Below are positions 7,901 through 17,977 of a stretch of 64,000 nt of DNA, one piece after another; positions within the stretch are counted from its first letter, which is position 1, and the number at the start of each line of letters is the position of its first letter. The notes below the pieces were generated by a model. The model made no database searches. It saw only the letters and a program-made list of their open reading frames with translations, and was not told the DNA's origin. The stretch comes from Deinococcus aquaticus. Its GTDB lineage: Bacteria > Deinococcota > Deinococci > Deinococcales > Deinococcaceae. The translations under genes were made by a program, and so were the position numbers. The stretch lies in NCBI RefSeq assembly GCF_028622095.1, contig NZ_CP115165.1, positions 1,314,501 through 1,378,500 on the forward strand, given 5' to 3'.

Positions 7901-8986
7901 ATGCCGATCCACCGTTCCGCCCGCCCAACGCGCGTCCCGCTGGCCGCCCTGCTGGCCCTGCCCCTGCTGCTGGCCGCCTGCACCGGCACCGAGGAAACCA
8001 GCGCGCCCCTGAGACTGGTCCTGCTGACCGACGGCGGCTCGGTCCTGCGCGCGGTCACGCCGTCCGGCAGCAGCGGCGGCAACGTGATCGTCACCGAGGA
8101 CGCCCGCGAGTCCGTCACGGGCGGCGTGAATGTCACCACGCCCACCGGCGGGCAGCGCGTCACCCTGACCCGCGCGGCCGGCACCGAGAGCCGCGCCGCC
8201 GACCTGAGCGACCCGCGCGCCTACCCGGACCCCGCCTACACGCCGCGCTGCACCGTGCGGGCCGCGCAGAACGCCGCGCGTGACCGCCTGCTGATCCTCA
8301 GCGACTGCGGCGGCGTGCAGAACCTCGCCATGTACCAGAACGCCGCGCTGCAATGGACGGCGGCGCTGCCCACCGCGCTGCAACCCGCGCCGGGCAGCGA
8401 CACGCCCCCCACCCGCGTGGCCGTGCAGGGCGACCTGGGCGTCGTGGCCCGCGCCCGCCTGGGCGGAGGCAGCGAGGTCCTGCGCGCCGCGCCCGCCAGC
8501 ACCGGCGACGCGGTGGCCGAGGTCAGTCAGCCGGTCGCCGCGCCCGCCATCCGCGACCTCGCCAACTACGGCGGGCAGCTGATCGCCGCGACCGACAGCG
8601 GCATCCAGAAGCTGGCCAGCAGCGGCGTGCCTGACAGCACTACGACCTTCAGCGCCTTCGGGAACGTCCGCTACGACCGCCTCTGGAGCGGCACCGGCAG
8701 TCAGAACCTGCTGGCCGCGTGGCGCGACAACGCCCTGTCCGGCGCGTTCAGCGAACCCCTGCGCCTCTGGAATGGCCAGAGCGCTGCCGCCGCCACCATC
8801 GAGAACGTCACCGACCTGCGCGACCTGACCATCGCCCCCGACGGGTACCTGTACGCCCTGAGCGCTGGCAGCCTGCGCCGCCACGACACCCTGCCCGGCC
8901 TGCAAAGCGGCAACTGGCGCAGCGCCACCCTGCCTGCCGCCATCAACGACGCCCGCAGCGTCACCTGGGTCGTGCCCACGCCCTGA
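7901..8986 (+). CDS. Hypothetical lipoprotein
   Basis: 361 residues with a type II signal peptide ending in a clear lipobox (LPLLLAAC, Cys about residue 27), so a membrane-anchored lipoprotein is predicted. The rest carries repeated short beta-type units (LVLLTDGGSVLRAVTPSG, NLANYGGQLIAATDSGIQKL, DLTIAPDGYLYAL) suggestive of a beta-propeller, but no named family is recognised. Four cysteines lie in the mature part. GAGGTAA sits 8 nt before the ATG. It follows the LptD-like gene by 23 nt on the same strand and may assist it, an inference from position only. Confidence 0.7.
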   Translation: MPIHRSARPTRVPLAALLALPLLLAACTGTEETSAPLRLVLLTDGGSVLRAVTPSGSSGGNVIVTEDARESVTGGVNVTTPTGGQRVTLTRAAGTESRAADLSDPRAYPDPAYTPRCTVRAAQNAARDRLLILSDCGGVQNLAMYQNAALQWTAALPTALQPAPGSDTPPTRVAVQGDLGVVARARLGGGSEVLRAAPASTGDAVAEVSQPVAAPAIRDLANYGGQLIAATDSGIQKLASSGVPDSTTTFSAFGNVRYDRLWSGTGSQNLLAAWRDNALSGAFSEPLRLWNGQSAAAATIENVTDLRDLTIAPDGYLYALSAGSLRRHDTLPGLQSGNWRSATLPAAINDARSVTWVVPTP

Positions 8987-9047
8987 AGAGCGGCTGCCGG
9001 CGGCGCGGACCCTGTCCTCGACTGTCCATGGGCCGCTGTCACCCGGT

Positions 9048-10100
9048 TCACTCCAGCGCCCGCAGCAGCAGGCGCGTCACCTGGGCGCGGCGGCCCAGCA
9101 GCGGCTCGCCACCGCGCGCCAGGACGGCCAGGACCGCGCCGGTCTGCGCGTGGAAGGCCAGTCCGGTGCGGGTGTGGCGGGCCACGCCGTCATGCCAGCG
9201 CAGCGGGCCGCGCGCCAGCCACCCGGCGCTGACCTGCATACCCGGCGGCAGGCCCGGCGGGCGGACGGTGTCCTGCCACGCGCCCAGCGGTCCCGTGGGC
9301 GCGGCCGTGCCGGGCAGGTGCGCCTGCGCGAAGCTCAGCAGGGAGTCCGGGGTGGCGAACAGGCCGCCCGCCCCGACCAGCGGCCCGAACGCCGTGTGCG
9401 GAGAGTGCGCGGCCGCCGCACGCCGGGGCACGAGGCTGACGTCCAGGTTCAGCGGGCCGGTCACGTGGCGGCGCAGCGCCCGCCCGTACCCGTCGGCGCT
9501 GCACTCCTCGCCGGCAGCGGCGGCACAGGCCAGCGCCAGGGCGCCCACGCCCAGGTTCGAGTACACGAAGCGGCCCGGCCCGCCCGCCCAGCGGCGCACG
9601 CTGCCCAGCACGGCCCGCGCGTCCATCCCACCGTACGGGTCGTGGTAGCGGGTCAGGACCGTCAGGGTCGCGCGGGCCGGGTGGGGCGGCAGGCCCGCCG
9701 TGTGCGTCGCCAGTCGCCACGCCGTCACCGTGCGCGGCACGCCCCGCAGCAGCCCGCCCAGCGCCGAGAGGGGCGCGTGCCATTCCAGCCGCCCGCTGTC
9801 GACCAGCGCGGCGGCCAGCGCCCCGGTAAACGGTTTGGTCACGCTGGCCAGTTCCCAGCGGTCCAGTTCCCAGCAGTCCGGCTCCCACGGGTCCAGCGTC
9901 CAGTCGTGCGGGTCGTGCTGGCCCGGCGTGACCCTGGGGGCGCCCAGGGCCGTCACCACGCGCGCCTCGCCGCGCGCCGCCGCGATCACGCCGCCGTGCG
10001 GCAGGGCGGCGCGCAGCAGGGGCCGCAGGGCACTCAGGTCGCGGCCCAGCACTTCACCCACCCCGCGCAGGGCGGCCCGGTGCGCGTCACGGCGGAACAT
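9048..10100 (-). CDS. Serine hydrolase, beta-lactamase/esterase class C fold
   Basis: 350 residues of the beta-lactamase/penicillin-binding-protein-like serine hydrolase family. The nucleophile motif is SVTK (S-x-x-K) in ELASVTKPFTGALAAAL, and YSN in FVYSNLGVGALALA is the Y-x-N element. The family includes D-alanyl-D-alanine carboxypeptidases, esterases and AmpC; the substrate here is unknown. There is no signal peptide, so it may be cytoplasmic. I start at the ATG at 10100 because TACCCT lies 6 nt upstream; an open frame extends further but encodes unlikely sequence. It converges with the lipoprotein gene and diverges from the GGDEF gene. Confidence 0.8.
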   Translation of the reverse strand: MFRRDAHRAALRGVGEVLGRDLSALRPLLRAALPHGGVIAAARGEARVVTALGAPRVTPGQHDPHDWTLDPWEPDCWELDRWELASVTKPFTGALAAALVDSGRLEWHAPLSALGGLLRGVPRTVTAWRLATHTAGLPPHPARATLTVLTRYHDPYGGMDARAVLGSVRRWAGGPGRFVYSNLGVGALALACAAAAGEECSADGYGRALRRHVTGPLNLDVSLVPRRAAAAHSPHTAFGPLVGAGGLFATPDSLLSFAQAHLPGTAAPTGPLGAWQDTVRPPGLPPGMQVSAGWLARGPLRWHDGVARHTRTGLAFHAQTGAVLAVLARGGEPLLGRRAQVTRLLLRALE

Positions 10101-10293
10101 GACTCCAGGGTAGCCCGCCGGTAGCGTCGGGGACAGACCCGCCCAGGCGACCGGGCCGCTGTCAGAGTCGTGGGAGAGGCCCGTTCGTATCCTGCACCGT
10201 GTGGTCCGGCCCTCCGGTTGGCCCGTGGGTACTCCGGGAATACACCCACGTGCCCACGCCCCATTCCGGTGGCCGCACAAGGAGTCTGCTGTC

Positions 10294-10392
10294 ATGCCCA
10301 GTCGTTCCCGTACCCTGCCCGTTCAGACTGGCCGCTGCCCGGCGCACGGCCGGTGCTGCGCTGCCGTGCGTACTGGCGGGGGTCCGGCATGA
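10294..10392 (+). CDS. Putative 32-aa micro-ORF coupled to the GGDEF gene
   Basis: An ATG at 10294 preceded by AAGGAG (8 nt spacing) opens a 32-codon frame (MPSRSRTLPVQTGRCPAHGR...) whose TGA overlaps the next gene's ATG as ATGA at 10389-10392. The diguanylate cyclase start has no good ribosome site of its own, so translation may be coupled through this peptide. The peptide has three cysteines and no recognisable domain. It may instead be an artefact of a long 5' leader in GC-rich DNA. Confidence 0.4.
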   Translation: MPSRSRTLPVQTGRCPAHGRCCAAVRTGGGPA

Positions 10393-11471
10393 CCGGTGAC
10401 CGGCAGGGTCAGCCGCAGGAGCCGGAGGTGTTCAGTCTGCCGGAACGCATCGGCCGCCTGTACTTCCGGATCGCGCTGCCGATGGTGGGCGGGTCGCTGC
10501 TGGTCGGGGCGGTGGGGGCGTCCGCGAACTCGCAGCGGGTGATCGTGGCCCTGACGGGCATGACGGTGGTGGGGGCGCTGCTGCACCTGCTGCTACCTGC
10601 CCGCTGGCACGATGTGGTGCGCCGCGCGTTCCCGGTGATGGCCATCGCGTTCGTGCTGACGGTCGCGCTTCTGTCCGGCGTGGGTGGACTGCCCGGTGAT
10701 TCGCTGCTGCTGTCCGTGGTGCTGCTGCTCGCGCCGGGCACCGTGCTGGCCTGGAGCCTGCTGTTCATGGATGACGCCCGCATGGGCCGACTGGTCGGGC
10801 TGGGCCTGACCGCCAGTGCCACGCTGCTGGTCTGGCGCTGGCAGCAGGCCGGATTGCAGCCGGCCCTGGCGGGCACCACGCCCCTGCTGCTGCTGGTGGT
10901 GTGCCTGACGGTCGTGTCGTACGGCGCGGCGTTCACCGAGATCAACCGCCGGTACCTGGACGGCGAGCAGGCGCAGCGGCAGGACCCGCTGACCGGCCTG
11001 CTCAACCGCCGCGCCTTCGACGAGCACACTCGCCGCGCCCACCCACCCGGCACCGCGCTGGCCGTGCTGGACATCGACCACTTCAAACGCGTGAACGACA
11101 CGCACGGGCACACGGCCGGGGACCGCGTGCTGCGCGGCGTGGCCGACGTGATGCTCGACGTTCTCGCCGGGCGCGGACAGGTGTACCGCTGGGGCGGCGA
11201 GGAATTCGCGCTGCTGCTGCCGTCGGGCGGGGCGGACCTGTCGGCCGAGGCGGCCGGGCTGCTCGAACAGATCCGCGCGGAGGTCGCGCGCCGCACCTTC
11301 ACGGGTGGGCAGCGCGTGACCCTCAGCGCCGGCCTGAGCACCGTGCAGCCCGGCGAGGCCGTGCAGGCCGCCTTCGAGCGCGCCGACGCGGCCCTGCGGG
11401 AAGCCAAGGCGGGCGGGCGTGACCGGGTGGTCAGCCGCCTGCACCCGGGACCGCCGGGCCTGCCCTCTTGA
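10389..11471 (+). CDS. Membrane-anchored diguanylate cyclase (GGDEF)
   Basis: 360 residues. About six hydrophobic segments span residues 25-190 (for example VIVALTGMTVVGALLHLLL and LLLLVVCLTVVSYGAAF), followed by a complete GGDEF domain: DPLTGLLNRRAF, DIDHFKRVNDTHGH and the active-site WGGEEF. It should make cyclic di-GMP from two GTP at the membrane. No RxxD inhibitory site is seen just before GGEEF, so product inhibition may be absent. The ATG overlaps the stop of the upstream micro-ORF. The end of the gene overlaps the promoter of the downstream tRNA-Asp gene (the TGA lies within TTGACT). Confidence 0.88.
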   Translation: MTGDRQGQPQEPEVFSLPERIGRLYFRIALPMVGGSLLVGAVGASANSQRVIVALTGMTVVGALLHLLLPARWHDVVRRAFPVMAIAFVLTVALLSGVGGLPGDSLLLSVVLLLAPGTVLAWSLLFMDDARMGRLVGLGLTASATLLVWRWQQAGLQPALAGTTPLLLLVVCLTVVSYGAAFTEINRRYLDGEQAQRQDPLTGLLNRRAFDEHTRRAHPPGTALAVLDIDHFKRVNDTHGHTAGDRVLRGVADVMLDVLAGRGQVYRWGGEEFALLLPSGGADLSAEAAGLLEQIRAEVARRTFTGGQRVTLSAGLSTVQPGEAVQAAFERADAALREAKAGGRDRVVSRLHPGPPGLPS

Positions 11472-11496
11472 CTTCCGGGCCCGTGACCCTTAACCT
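11468..11496 (+). promoter_or_regulatory. Promoter of tRNA-Asp
   Basis: -35 TTGACT (11468-11473), 17-bp spacer, -10 TAACCT (11491-11496), 10 nt before the tRNA 5' end. This is the best canonical sigma-70-type promoter in the window. It overlaps the final codon and stop of the GGDEF gene. Confidence 0.7.
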
Positions 11497-11506
11497 CTGT
11501 TCCGCT

Positions 11507-11582
<76 letters not shown>

Positions 11583-11586
11583 GCCA

Positions 11587-11620
11587 GAAGGGAGCGAGGT
11601 GAAAGCCTCCGCTCCCTTCT
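11587..11620 (+). terminator. Terminator of tRNA-Asp
   Basis: GAAGGGAGCG and CGCTCCCTTC form a 10-bp stem around an AGG/CCT-closed loop, followed by the T-rich TCTTCCTTTGTT, immediately after the tRNA. Confidence 0.75.
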
Positions 11621-11742
11621 TCCTTTGTTATTTCCTGTTTCTGGTGCCTGCTGCGGCTGGCCCACTCGCCGCCGCGTGCCCGTGAGGCTGCCCCCCGCGA
11701 CCAATGAAGTGACAGATGACATCCGCGCCGCGGCGTTTGCCG

Positions 11743-11872
11743 TATCATGCGCCCGGTTTCGCACGGCGTCCGTGAGTGCTGCCCACCTGATCCCGCTCCG
11801 GCGGAGGCCGGGGCAGCGCAACTCCGAACCCCGCGCACGGCGAGCCTATCCACACGGAGGAGGACGCCCTCA
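11743..11872 (+). promoter_or_regulatory. speA promoter and structured 5' leader
   Basis: TATCAT at 11743-11748 is a plausible -10, leaving about 115 nt of leader. GCTGCCC (11778-11784) can pair with GGGCAGC (11811-11817), with an inner CTCC/GGAG hairpin. A GTG-initiated frame (11772-11876) rich in Arg codons crosses the leader and stops as ATGA on the speA start. No named riboswitch class is recognised. Confidence 0.4.
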
Positions 11873-13780
<1,908 letters not shown>

Positions 13781-13798
13781 AGACCGACTTTCAATGGC

Positions 13799-13835
13799 GC
13801 GGCGGCCTCCGGGGTGACTCCCTGGGGGCCGCCGC
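13799..13835 (+). terminator. Hairpin after speA, probable terminator
   Basis: GCGGCGGCC (13799-13807) pairs perfectly with GGCCGCCGC (13827-13835). There is no clear U-run, so factor-independent termination is uncertain. Confidence 0.5.
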
Positions 13836-13927
13836 ATCCGTCCTGACCGGGGTGCGCCGGGCACGGCCGGGGCGCAACGTGAGCTGGGGGCAGCGGCGCG
13901 GGTACCGGACGCGCTACCCTGTACGTT

Positions 13928-15160
13928 ATGTCGGACGCTTTACTTACGCTGGAAATCGAGAAACTTGTTGCGGGGGGGCTGGGGCTCGCCCGGGATGAGT
14001 CCGGCGTGGTGCTGGTCCGCGGGGCCCTGCCCGGCGAGCAGGTCACGGCCCGCGTGCGCGCCGGGAAGGGCGTGCGCCAGGGCCAGACGGTCGAGGTGCT
14101 GCGCCGCAGTCCCGCCCGCGTGGACGGCCCGGAACTGCCCACCGCCGATCTGGCGCACGCCACGTACGAGGCGCAACTGGACTTCAAGCGCGCCTTCGTG
14201 CAGGAGGCCCTGAGCCGCATCGCGAAGGTGCAGCACGGCGTGGCCGCCACCGTCCCCAGCCCCGAGGCGTGGGGGTACCGCAACACCGCGCAGTACCTCG
14301 TGACGCCCGGCGGGCTGGCATACCGCGAGCGGCGCGGCAGCGAACCGCTGGTCGTGCAGAATGACCCGCTGGTCATGCCGCAGATTCAGGCCGTCATGGA
14401 CCGCATTGACCCCACGTTGCTGGACCCAGCCACCGAGGTCGCCTTCCGCGCCAGCCGCCTGACCGGTGAGGTCGTCGCCGCGCTGATCGGGCCGGGCGAG
14501 ACCCGCCAGTACCTGCGCGCCAGCGACCACCTGATGGAAGCCGGCGTGGTCGGCGTGTCCCTGGCGCAACCCGCCGGGAAACGCTTCAGCGCCGGCGTGC
14601 GCCTGATCGCCGGGGAAAGCGAGATCCGCGAGCAGTTCGGTCAGGTACAGGTCAGCGTGTCCGCCACGGGCTTCGCGCAGGTGAACCCGCAGGCCGCCGG
14701 ACTGGCGTACGAACGGGCCGCCGAACTGGCCGGCAAGGGCGAGCACGCCGTGGACCTGTACGGCGGGGCCGGCGCGATCGGTCGTCACCTCGCCCCGAAC
14801 TTCCGCCGCGTGACCGTGCTGGACGCCGCGCCCGAGGCGCTCGCCCGTGGCCGCCAGGACGTGGCCGTCAGCGGCGAGAGCAACGTCACCTTCCGCAGCG
14901 GCGACGCCGCCCGCTTCAGCGAACTGGGCACCGACGTGATCGTCGTGGACCCGCCCCGCGCCGGACTGGAAGAGGGCGCGCGTGAGCACATCAACTCCAG
15001 CACCGCCGACCGCCTCGTGTACGTGTCCTGCGACCCGGCCACCTGGGCGCGCGACGTGGGCGACCTCGTGCGGCGCGGCTGGAAACTCGCGGAAGTCATC
15101 CCGCACGACTTCTACCCGCAGACCAGCCACGTGGAGATCGTCAGCGTCCTGAACCGCTGA
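13928..15160 (+). CDS. 23S rRNA (uracil-5-)-methyltransferase, RlmD/RumA family
   Basis: 410-residue SAM-dependent RNA m5U methyltransferase. An N-terminal TRAM-like beta barrel (about 1-60) is followed by the catalytic domain: SAM motif [20 protein letters not shown], and [12 protein letters not shown] containing the catalytic cysteine. The cysteine cluster that holds the [4Fe-4S] in E. coli RlmD is not evident. It modifies 23S rRNA in known homologues; which uridine is methylated here is not visible (a TrmA-type tRNA role is the alternative). TACCCT lies 7 nt before the ATG, indicating a leaderless message. A small non-coding repeat follows 4 nt after the stop. Confidence 0.88.
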   Translation: MSDALLTLEIEKLVAGGLGLARDESGVVLVRGALPGEQVTARVRAGKGVRQGQTVEVLRRSPARVDGPELPTADLAHATYEAQLDFKRAFVQEALSRIAKVQHGVAATVPSPEAWGYRNTAQYLVTPGGLAYRERRGSEPLVVQNDPLVMPQIQAVMDRIDPTLLDPATEVAFRASRLTGEVVAALIGPGETRQYLRASDHLMEAGVVGVSLAQPAGKRFSAGVRLIAGESEIREQFGQVQVSVSATGFAQVNPQAAGLAYERAAELAGKGEHAVDLYGGAGAIGRHLAPNFRRVTVLDAAPEALARGRQDVAVSGESNVTFRSGDAARFSELGTDVIVVDPPRAGLEEGAREHINSSTADRLVYVSCDPATWARDVGDLVRRGWKLAEVIPHDFYPQTSHVEIVSVLNR

Positions 15161-15164
15161 TCTG

Positions 15165-15298
15165 ATACGGACTCCGGTTGAAAGGTTTGCAAAAGCTTTC
15201 AACCCGAGCGGAGCGAGCAGGAGAGAAGCGGGTTCCGGGCGTGGAGTTGGCAACCCGGTGCATTGCCGGGTTGTCACCGAAACAGACGGAATCCGTAT
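15165..15298. repeat. Small non-coding repeat, copy B
   Basis: 134 bp from ATACGGACTCCGGTTGAAAG to GACGGAATCCGTAT. The ends are inverted repeats of each other and an internal arm pairs GAAAGGTTTGC with GCAAAAGCTTTC. It starts 4 nt after the methyltransferase stop. Confidence 0.85.
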
Positions 15299-15507
15299 GA
15301 CTGGCTCTGCGCGCCGCCTCCCTTCCTGCTGCCGGAAGGGGGCGGCGCGTCCCTGTTGACCCCCCCGTGCTGACCCGCCCGCGCATCTTCATGAAGAAAC
15401 GAATGGTGGACGGTGCCCGGTCCACGCGGCGACGCGTGCGCTAACCTGCGCCGCGTGATCCGCCGCCCGTTCCCTGCCTCCGCCCCGCCGCTCCCTTCCC
15501 TGGCCGC

Positions 15508-15915
15508 ATGAAGCGTCCTGCCCTGATCCTGATCCTGCTGCCGCTGCTCAGTGCCTGCCAGGACCGCGAGGCCCGCGCGCAGAACGCCGACCTGACCCGC
15601 CGCGTCGAGGCGCTGGAACGGCAACTGAACGCCGTGCAGACCGTGCAGCAGAAAGACCCGCTGACCGACGCGGGCCGCGTGACCACCCAGGCCGCCGCGC
15701 AGAACTGCGCGAACAGCCTGACCCGCGAACTCGAGACGTTCCGGCAGAACAGCATCGACCGCCTGTACCCCACACCCGCCCAGCTGGAACTGCCGGGCGC
15801 CTGCGTGGACCAGCGCGTGAACTGGCTGCGGCAGGACACGGCGCAGTACACCTTCACGGTCACGGACCGCCAGGGCCGCGAACTGGCCCGCCAGACCAGC
15901 CAGAACGGCTCCTGA
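15508..15915 (+). CDS. Small lipoprotein with coiled coil
   Basis: 135 residues. A short signal peptide ends in a lipobox (LLPLLSAC, Cys 17). A heptad-like segment follows (NADLTRRVEALERQLNAVQ, about 27-45) that should form a coiled coil. Two cysteines lie in the mature part (QNCANS and GACVDQ). I recognise no family. The gene sits between two small non-coding repeats in the same orientation, and its TGA (15913-15915) is fused to the second repeat. No ribosome site is obvious upstream of the ATG. Confidence 0.65.
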   Translation: MKRPALILILLPLLSACQDREARAQNADLTRRVEALERQLNAVQTVQQKDPLTDAGRVTTQAAAQNCANSLTRELETFRQNSIDRLYPTPAQLELPGACVDQRVNWLRQDTAQYTFTVTDRQGRELARQTSQNGS

Positions 15916-16068
15916 TACGGACTCCGGTTGAAAAGTTTGCAGAAACTTTCAACCCGAGCGGACTCGTAGAGCTGCGGAGCAGAGCGAGCAGGAGAGAAAC
16001 GGGTTCCGGACGTGGAGTTGGCAACCCGGCGTTCTTCCGGGTTGTTAACGAAACAGACGGAGTCCGTC
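15915..16068. repeat. Small non-coding repeat, copy C
   Basis: 154 bp from ATACGGACTCCGGTTGAAAA to GACGGAGTCCGT. It includes the ACTCGTAGAGCTGCGGAGC segment missing from copy B but present in copy A. It lies between convergent genes and touches the stop of the upstream one. Confidence 0.85.
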
Positions 16069-16079
16069 TGACAGCGCAA

Positions 16080-16595
16080 TCAGCGTGAGGCGGGGTGCAG
16101 GGCGACGGGCGCGTCGCTGCGGTCCTCTTCCAGCGCGATCCCGAAGGTCGTGACCTGCGTGCCGGTGAAGCCCAGTACGACCGCCCACACCAGATCCGGC
16201 GCTTTCTCGAAGGCGGCGCTGCGCACGTAGAACACCTCGGGGCCACGCGTGAAGGTGCGTTCCTGCACGACCTGCCGTTCGGGGCCGTACTGCGCCAGTC
16301 CGTCGCGCCGGAACGCCCGGAAGTCCGTCAGCGCTCCCCACTGGGACCGCACGCCGGGCGAGAAGGCTCCCCACAGCCCGTCGAGTTTCACGGCGTAGAA
16401 GTCCCGCACCAGTGTCCGCCCGCGCGTCATGGCGGCCTGCTCGGCGGCGCTGACCCTGGCAGGGGCCGCGCTGGTGGCCGGCGGCGCTTTGGGCGCGGCG
16501 GCCCCCGCCTCCTGACCGGCCAGCAGGACGGCACCCAGCAGCAGGGTCAGCGGTGCCAGCCGGACGGAAAACGCGGACCTGCGTGCAGGGTTCAT
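16080..16595 (-). CDS. Small exported protein of unknown function
   Basis: 171 residues. The N-terminus has a signal peptide (RLAPLTLLLGAVLLAG, then an Ala/Pro-rich stretch [13 protein letters not shown]). The mature domain has FYAVKLDGLWGAFSPGVRSQWG and ERTFTRGPEVFYVRSAAF, which reads like a small NTF2- or DUF-type alpha/beta domain, but I cannot name it. I chose the ATG at 16595 because TACGCT lies 5 nt upstream and the signal peptide starts there; the frame extends 28 codons further without support. The stop lies 11 nt from repeat copy C. Confidence 0.6.
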   Translation of the reverse strand: MNPARRSAFSVRLAPLTLLLGAVLLAGQEAGAAAPKAPPATSAAPARVSAAEQAAMTRGRTLVRDFYAVKLDGLWGAFSPGVRSQWGALTDFRAFRRDGLAQYGPERQVVQERTFTRGPEVFYVRSAAFEKAPDLVWAVVLGFTGTQVTTFGIALEEDRSDAPVALHPASR

Positions 16596-16662
16596 GCCCC
16601 AGCGTAGGCCCGCGCCCGATAGGTCTGGTGTCAGCGGGGCAACGATTGCTCCGCCCGCCTCG

Positions 16663-17517
16663 TCACTCTGAAGGAACACTCAACGCGGCGTTCCCTGGCG
16701 CGGCGTGCAGGTCCGGCAGCCGCTCGATCACGGCTGCCACGCCGTCCCGGTCGTTGCTCAGGGTCACCTCGTCGGCCGACGCCTGCACGTCCGGCCCGGC
16801 GTTCCCCATCGCCACGCCACGTCCGGCCCAGGCGAGCATCTCGGTGTCGTTCCGTTCATCCCCGAAGGCCAGCACGTCGCCGCGCGCCACGCCCAGGTGT
16901 GCGCACAGCCGCTCCAGGCCCCAGGCTTTACTGACCCCGGCGGCCAGGACCTCCAGGAACGGCGCGCCGCTGTGCGTGACCGCGAAGCCCGGCAGCTTCA
17001 GGGCCTGCACCTGCTCCAGCAGTTCGAGTGGCGACAGGGTCGGGTGCCGCACGATGAACTTCAGGCTGGGCGCGGCCAGCACGTCCTCCAGCGGGAACCC
17101 TCCCAGGCCGCGCGGCTCCCGCCGGTGATCTGTGAACGACGCCAGCGCCGCGTACCCCTGCTGCGCCACGAACACCTCGCCGCCCGCCCGCACCGACGCG
17201 AACACCACGCCCGGCACCCGCTCCGCCAGCGCCCCGGCCAGTGCCCGCTGCGCCGCGACCGGCAGGTGCTGTGCGAACAGCGCTTCGCCCGTGCCAAGGT
17301 GCAGGGCGTGCGCGCCGTTCCCGCACACCGCCCACCCCGTGAACCCCGCCGCCCGCGCGATCAGCGTCAGCCCGCGCGGTTGCCGCGCCGTGACCGGCAC
17401 CACCCACAGTCCGGCGGCGCGGGCCGAGTCCAGCGCCGCGCGGGTCCGGGTGCTCACGCTGCCGTCACCTCGCAGCAGGGTTCCGTCGAGGTCCGTGGCG
17501 ATCAGGCGAACAGGCAT
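16663..17517 (-). CDS. HAD-superfamily Cof-type phosphatase
   Basis: 284-residue haloacid-dehalogenase hydrolase of the Cof/type IIB branch. Motif I is DLDGTLL (nucleophile Asp 9 and Asp 11), motif II VTARQ (Thr), motif III Lys in SLKF or VSKAWG, and motif IV GDERNDTEML near residue 225. Family members dephosphorylate sugar phosphates, flavin precursors or pyridoxal phosphate; the substrate cannot be assigned. It is cytoplasmic. It lies 27 nt downstream of acpS on the same strand and may be co-transcribed with it. Confidence 0.85.
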   Translation of the reverse strand: MPVRLIATDLDGTLLRGDGSVSTRTRAALDSARAAGLWVVPVTARQPRGLTLIARAAGFTGWAVCGNGAHALHLGTGEALFAQHLPVAAQRALAGALAERVPGVVFASVRAGGEVFVAQQGYAALASFTDHRREPRGLGGFPLEDVLAAPSLKFIVRHPTLSPLELLEQVQALKLPGFAVTHSGAPFLEVLAAGVSKAWGLERLCAHLGVARGDVLAFGDERNDTEMLAWAGRGVAMGNAGPDVQASADEVTLSNDRDGVAAVIERLPDLHAAPGNAALSVPSE

Positions 17518-17544
17518 ACGCGGCAGTATCGCGTGACCGGCGGG

Positions 17545-17928
17545 TCAGCGCCCTTCGAGAATCACCACGGCCGACGCGTGCTCGCGGGTGTGCGTGAGCG
17601 TCAGGTGCGCCGCCCAGCCCTGCTCGCGCATGTGCTGCGCGATGTGCGGCGCGAATTCCAGGTGCGGCCGCGCGAACGGGAAGGGACCGCCGGGCGTGGC
17701 TGTGCGCTCCACCCACACGTCCCGCCAGCCGTGCGGGCGCGGCCAGACCTTCTGGAAGGCTTCCTTGGCCGCGAACCGCGCCGCGAGGCTGGGCGCCGGG
17801 TCGCTCAGGCGCGCGCAGTACGCGAGTTCCGTGGGTGTGAACAGCTTCTCGGCCCGCCGGCCCTCGCGCTCCAGCATGCGCCGGATGCGGTCGATCTCGA
17901 TCAGGTCGTGGCCCACGGCGATAATCAC
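17545..17928 (-). CDS. acpS: Holo-[acyl-carrier-protein] synthase
   Basis: Transfers 4'-phosphopantetheine from CoA to the serine of apo-ACP, enabling fatty acid synthesis. 127 residues, the usual size. The signature [10 protein letters not shown] (about 6-15) carries the Mg-binding Asp, and [11 protein letters not shown] the catalytic Glu/Lys. [15 protein letters not shown] is the typical C-terminal strand. I start at GTG 17928 because TATCCT lies 6 nt before it on the minus strand, giving a leaderless message; the longer frame to 18075 would overlap the divergent gene. It is divergently transcribed from the MNT-HEPN gene with only 49 bp between starts. Confidence 0.92.
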   Translation of the reverse strand: MIIAVGHDLIEIDRIRRMLEREGRRAEKLFTPTELAYCARLSDPAPSLAARFAAKEAFQKVWPRPHGWRDVWVERTATPGGPFPFARPHLEFAPHIAQHMREQGWAAHLTLTHTREHASAVVILEGR

Positions 17929-17977
17929 CCGTTCAGGATACGGTCCCCGCGCGCCGGCGCGCCGTATTCTGGGCGGA

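Noticed and set aside
5325..7928. An 867-codon minus-strand frame opposite the LptD-like gene
   Set aside because: Repetitive Ala/Gly/Arg/Val shadow; the plus strand encodes the signal peptide and OstA motifs.
11743..11872. A named riboswitch (SAM, TPP, guanidine) before speA
   Set aside because: The expected conserved core sequences were not found; only a generic GC stem is visible.
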